DNA of 64,000 nucleotides from Corticibacter populi (GTDB lineage Bacteria > Pseudomonadota > Gammaproteobacteria > Burkholderiales > Burkholderiaceae_C), in contig NZ_SGWR01000002.1 of the NCBI RefSeq assembly GCF_004217315.1, positions 860,414 through 924,413 on the forward strand, in the 5' to 3' direction. Below, piece by piece: positions 60,862-64,000 of this stretch (the first letter of the stretch is position 1; the number at the start of each line of letters is the position of its first letter). The translations under genes were made by a program, and so were the position numbers. The notes under the pieces are model-generated. The model was not told the DNA's origin and made no database searches. It saw only the letters and a program-made list of their open reading frames with translations.

Positions 60862-61704
60862 TCACAGCCTGGAGAAATCGGGCTTGCGCTTTTCCATGAA
60901 GGCGCTGAAAGCCTCGCGCGCGGCCGGGCTCTGCAGCAGTTCGCCGAAGATGCGCGCCTCCTCGTCGATGCGTGCGAGCACCTCGGCCTGCTGCGCGCCC
61001 TTGAGCAGGCGCTTGGTCGCCAGCAGCGCCGCCAGCGGCTTGGCCGCCAGCTTGACCGCCTGGATCTGCGCCATGGCATTGGCTTCCTGCGGCGGCACGA
61101 TGCGGTTGACCAGGCCCACTTCCTGCGCCGCCTCGGCAAAGAACGGCTCGCCCAGCAGCAGCGCCTCGCTGGCGCGCTGGTGGCCCATCAGGCGTGGCAG
61201 CAGCAGCGAGGAGCCTGCCTCTGGGCACAGGCCCAGGTTGACGAAGGGCAGCGCAAATGCCGCGTTGTCGCCCGCATAGACCAGATCGCAATGCAGCAGC
61301 AGCGTCGTGCCGATGCCCACCGCCGGGCCGCACACCGCCGCCAGCACCGGCTTGGGGAAGGCCGCGATGGCGCGCAGGAAGCGGAACACCGGCCGGTCGC
61401 CGTCGTCACGCGGCGCCTGCTGGAAATCGGCGATGTCATTGCCGGCGCTGAAGACCGTCACGTCCCCTTGCACCACCACCACCCGCACGGCGGCGTCATC
61501 GGCGGCCTGCTCGAAGGCATCGGCGAACAGGCCATACATGACCTGCGTGAAGGCATTCTTCTTGTCCAGGCGCGAGAGGGTGAGGGTGAGCACGCCGTTC
61601 TCGGCATGGCGCAGGATGCCGGCGCCTTCGGCCTTGTCGGCGCGGCCCGTGCTGCCGGCGCTGTTCGTGCTGTTCGTACTGCTTGTCGGGCTGGAATGGC
61701 TCAT
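60862..61704 (-). CDS. Enoyl-CoA hydratase/isomerase family protein
   Basis: The crotonase-fold protein has 280 residues. It has LTLTLSRLDKKNAFTQVMYG, the oxyanion-hole segment VTVFSAGNDIADFQQ and AAVCGPAVGIGTTLLLHCDL. FVNLGLCPEAGSSLLLPRLM carries the Glu of one catalytic position. It probably hydrates or isomerises an acyl-CoA in beta-oxidation. The first 30 residues are a Ser/Thr/Asn-rich extension; ATG 61704 is used. It is 8 bp from the upstream thioesterase gene and forms a fatty-acid operon with it. Confidence 0.88.
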   Translation of the reverse strand: MSHSSPTSSTNSTNSAGSTGRADKAEGAGILRHAENGVLTLTLSRLDKKNAFTQVMYGLFADAFEQAADDAAVRVVVVQGDVTVFSAGNDIADFQQAPRDDGDRPVFRFLRAIAAFPKPVLAAVCGPAVGIGTTLLLHCDLVYAGDNAAFALPFVNLGLCPEAGSSLLLPRLMGHQRASEALLLGEPFFAEAAQEVGLVNRIVPPQEANAMAQIQAVKLAAKPLAALLATKRLLKGAQQAEVLARIDEEARIFGELLQSPAAREAFSAFMEKRKPDFSRL

Positions 61705-61712
61705 GACGGGGT

Positions 61713-62537
61713 TCACTCCTTGAAATAGGCGATTTGGTGGGTCGTGGCCAGCATGTTGCCATGCCGGTCCCAGACCTGGCCGGTCTGGTCGAACAAGGTG
61801 TCGCGAAACTCCTGGCCCTGTGCCTGCGCCAGCAGCCAGTCGCTGCCGGCCGCGTCCAGCATCGCTCCGCTGGCATGGAAGTACACGGTGATCGAGACGG
61901 TGCCGGCCGGCACGCGGTGGGCGCGGCGCAGCCACACGCGCGGATAGAACACGTCGCAGAATGCCGCCAGCGCGCAGAAGTCCAGCGCGCGCTCGGCCGC
62001 CTTGCGCACCCACAAGCGCGAGAGACTGCCCTCGCGCTCGCGGCCATCCCAGGCGCCGGGCATCTCGCCTTCGAGCGGCACGAAGGCGTACTGCCGGAAC
62101 CAGCTCGGCACGCCCGGCGGCAGCGCCATCGGTGGCTGATCAGCCTGCGGACCGCCCTGCAGCGGCGCCGAGAAATCGCTGGCCGACCAGGTCTGGCGGC
62201 GCGCGGCGGTGAGCACCGTGGCGGTAGTGGCAATGCTGGTGCCGCCATCGGCATCCTGCACGTGCTGTTCGATGATCCAGTGCTGGGTCGAGCGGTTGGT
62301 GCGCACCGGCCGCACCAGCAGGCGAAACGGCCCTTCGGGCACCGGCCCGGCAAAGTTCACGGTCATCGCCGCCGGCTCGCCCAGCCGCGCGGGGTGCTGC
62401 AGCACCGCATGGAGCAGCACGGCCGCTGTGATGCCGCCGAACGGCCCGACCATGTTCCAGTATTCGGGCGTGGTACGGCCGTGGAAGACGCCTTCGGCAT
62501 CGCGGCTGAGGGCAATGGCCTCGTCAAAGGGGTGCAT
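61713..62537 (-). CDS. Acyl-CoA thioesterase family protein (TesB-like double hot-dog)
   Basis: The cytoplasmic protein has 274 residues. The N-terminal hot-dog region is PEYWNMVGPFGGITAAVLLH and MTVNFAGPVPEGPFRLLVRP. The C-terminal hot-dog region is FCALAAFCDVFYPRVW, VSITVYFHASGAML and a final DRHGNMLATTHQIAYFKE with the conserved Gln. It should hydrolyse acyl-CoA to free acid and CoA. It is followed within 8 bp by the enoyl-CoA hydratase gene. Confidence 0.87.
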   Translation of the reverse strand: MHPFDEAIALSRDAEGVFHGRTTPEYWNMVGPFGGITAAVLLHAVLQHPARLGEPAAMTVNFAGPVPEGPFRLLVRPVRTNRSTQHWIIEQHVQDADGGTSIATTATVLTAARRQTWSASDFSAPLQGGPQADQPPMALPPGVPSWFRQYAFVPLEGEMPGAWDGREREGSLSRLWVRKAAERALDFCALAAFCDVFYPRVWLRRAHRVPAGTVSITVYFHASGAMLDAAGSDWLLAQAQGQEFRDTLFDQTGQVWDRHGNMLATTHQIAYFKE

Positions 62538-62708
62538 GCATGTCTCCTTGTCTGTTCTGTCTCGTGACCCGATCCGGCCCGGTCATGGTGTCCAGCCGCG
62601 GCCGCGGTTTCGTCGACTGGCGCCGCTCACGCACAACCGTGCGACGTGTCATGCACGCCACTATGGCAGGCTTGGCCGCCCCGTCAGCCACGGCGGCGAC
62701 AGCGGGCC
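62538..62708. other. Short intergenic region upstream of the thioesterase gene
   Basis: These 170 bp between the thioesterase start and repeat copy B probably hold the promoter of the thioesterase/hydratase operon. No clear promoter element or gene was recognised. Confidence 0.4.
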
Positions 62709-62907
62709 CTCAGAACCTGTTCACGATCTTCCAGTGGGCAAGACGCCCGTTGCAGCCCAGACTGGCCATCTGGGCAAGGCGGGCAACGCCGCCCGGTGCG
62801 TTTTTGACCTCCTGCCCTTCGGGTTGTCCCGGCAGGCGCGCGCTGCGGTGTGACAAATCCTCGCCGGGGCAACGCGACCCATGCAAAGATCATGAACAGG
62901 TTCTCAG
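62709..62907. repeat. Intergenic repeat element, copy B, with terminal inverted repeats
   Basis: This element of about 200 bp has ends CTCAGAACCTGTTCACGATC (from 62709) and, on the other strand, CTGAGAACCTGTTCATGATC (from 62907), matching at 20 of the first 22 bases. Its core (about 62738-62870) is nearly identical to 1127-1260, with the same GTTTTTGACCTCCTGCCC and GTGTGACAAATCCTCGCC blocks. It lacks the left inner arm GCAGGAGGTC and about 40 bp of the right part of copy A. Its right end contains the TGA stop (62904-62906) of the acyl-CoA dehydrogenase gene. Confidence 0.75.
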
Positions 62908-64000
62908 GCCAGCGCGTGACTGGTTTTCATCAGGCTGGCCGAATTGGCCTGCAAGCGCCTGAAGGCGGTCTCGACCTCGGGCAGCAGCCGTGCGAAATAG
63001 AAGCGCGCGGTCTCCAGCTTGGCGCTGTAGAACGGGTCGGTGCTGCCGGCCGCGATCGCCGCCTGCGCCACCTGGGCGGCGCGTGCCCACAACCAGCCGA
63101 AGCTCAGGTGGCCGACGACGCGCAGGTAATCCACCGCCGCCACGCCGATCTCCTCGGGGTTGCGCTGGGCCTTGGCGGCAATCGCCTGGGTCAGCTCGGT
63201 GAGGCGCTCGCCCAGATCCTGCAGCGGCAGCAGGAACTCGGCCATCTTCGGCTCGCGGGCGTAATCGGCCGCCCAGCCGGCAATGGTCTTGCCGAACTGC
63301 GTCAGCGCCTTGCCCTGGTCGCCCATGACCTTGCGGCCCAGCAGGTCCAGTGCCTGCACGGCGTTGGTGCCTTCGTAGATCAGGTTGATGCGGGCATCGC
63401 GCACCAGTTGCTCCATGCCGGTCTCGTGGATGTAGCCATGGCCGCCAAAGACCTGCTGGCAGCCGATAGTCGCTGCCAGGCCGTTGTCGGTGAGGAAGGC
63501 CTTGACCACCGGCGTCAACAGCGCCAGCTGCGCGGCGGCCGCGACGCGCGCGGCCTCATCGGGGTGGCTGCGCGCCTGGTCGAGCAACAGCCCGCAATAG
63601 CTGCCGAGCATGCGGCCGCCTTCGGCCCAGGCCTTGGCGGCGAGCAATTGGTGGCGCACGTCCGGGTGGACGATGATCGGGTCGGCCGGCTGCTCGGGCG
63701 CCTTGGGACCCGAGAGGCTGCGCATCTGCAGCCGCTCCTTGGCGTAGGCCAGCGCGTTCTGGAACGCGATTTCGGTCAGTCCCAGCGACTGGTTGCCCAC
63801 ACCCAGGCGCGCGCCGTTCATCATCACGAACATGGCCGCCAGGCCGCGGTGCGGTTCGCCCACCAGGTGGCCGATGGCGCCATCGAAGGCCAATTGTGCG
63901 GTGGCATTGCCGTGGATGCCCATCTTGTGTTCCAGGCCGGTGCAGAAGACCGGATTGCGCTCGCCCAGCGAGCCGTCGTCGTTCAACCTGAATTTGGAGA
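62904..64000 (-). CDS. Acyl-CoA dehydrogenase, C-terminal part (truncated by the window edge)
   Basis: These are 364 codons of a flavoenzyme whose N-terminal part lies beyond 64000. The frame is open through the edge (SKFRLNDDGSLGERNP), so the TTG at 63986 is not a real start. Landmarks are TGLEHKMGIHGNATAQLAFD, GARLGVGNQSLGLTEIAFQ, CQQVFGGHGYIHETGMEQLV and INLIYEGTNAVQALDLLGRK, whose Glu is the catalytic base position. A long C-terminal helical extension (about the last 130 residues) is typical of DmdC-like/large acyl-CoA dehydrogenases. It acts in fatty acyl-CoA oxidation. Its stop lies in repeat copy B. Confidence 0.92.
   Translation of the reverse strand, partial: SKFRLNDDGSLGERNPVFCTGLEHKMGIHGNATAQLAFDGAIGHLVGEPHRGLAAMFVMMNGARLGVGNQSLGLTEIAFQNALAYAKERLQMRSLSGPKAPEQPADPIIVHPDVRHQLLAAKAWAEGGRMLGSYCGLLLDQARSHPDEAARVAAAAQLALLTPVVKAFLTDNGLAATIGCQQVFGGHGYIHETGMEQLVRDARINLIYEGTNAVQALDLLGRKVMGDQGKALTQFGKTIAGWAADYAREPKMAEFLLPLQDLGERLTELTQAIAAKAQRNPEEIGVAAVDYLRVVGHLSFGWLWARAAQVAQAAIAAGSTDPFYSAKLETARFYFARLLPEVETAFRRLQANSASLMKTSHALA

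Noticed and set aside
1-64000. CRISPR arrays, tRNA genes, rRNA genes, insertion sequences with transposase, prophage genes
   Set aside because: No regularly spaced direct repeats, no tRNA-like T-arm motifs in the gaps and no transposase or phage structural proteins were recognised.

Overview
The window is high-GC and densely coding, and the genes are of Burkholderiales (Betaproteobacteria) type, most like Comamonadaceae or a close family. The family assignment is an inference from gene content: a Tad locus, lldPRD-dld, the ffh/ypjD/PP0621/pilS arrangement and many acyl-CoA enzymes. No rRNA, tRNA, CRISPR array or intact insertion sequence was seen.

Layout. 1-5.4 kb is a peptide/nickel-type ABC importer: two permeases on + and a fused double ATPase on -, converging on a repeat element. 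Across a palindromic operator-like site lie an AhpD-like protein and a flavin monooxygenase. 5.9-6.3 kb holds a small secreted Cys-rich protein, followed by an AT-rich control region. 7.0-20.6 kb is a Tad/Flp pilus locus. It carries a major Flp pilin, a 58-residue second Flp-like pilin, TadG-, TadE-, CpaB-, CpaC-, TadB-, TadC- and TadD-type proteins, a TadA ATPase with an N-terminal FHA domain, a DUF192 protein, two unknown secreted proteins and a terminal Lnt-like acyltransferase. No TadZ and no prepilin peptidase gene is present. 20.6-24.4 kb has an OmpA-like protein and a glycerophosphodiesterase lipoprotein. 24.6-29.1 kb has phnDCE1E2-type phosphonate/phosphite import genes and an orphan MetQ-like binding protein.

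29.2-33.1 kb has a TonB-dependent siderophore receptor, a BASS-family transporter and rlmH. 33.1-39.0 kb is a complete lactate-use operon, lldP-lldR-lldD-dld, preceded by two LldR/PdhR-like operators. 39.3-45.9 kb is tamA-tamB for outer-membrane assembly. 46.2-49.9 kb has type II secretion pseudopilin genes gspG-H-I-J-K diverging from gspC. 50.1-56.4 kb has a CysB-type regulator, an aminotransferase, a 5'-nucleotidase lipoprotein, a flavin reductase-like protein and a 3-hydroxyisobutyryl-CoA hydrolase. 56.5-60.8 kb has ffh, a CcsA/YpjD protein, a PP0621-type protein and a PilS-like kinase with no pilR beside it. 60.9-64.0 kb has an enoyl-CoA hydratase, an acyl-CoA thioesterase and a truncated acyl-CoA dehydrogenase.

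A family of about 0.2-0.27 kb intergenic elements with terminal inverted repeats recurs, with two good copies and three diverged or partial ones. Some of its ends supply, or sit directly against, the stop codon of the neighbouring gene. The two most notable features are the unusual Tad locus and this repeat family.
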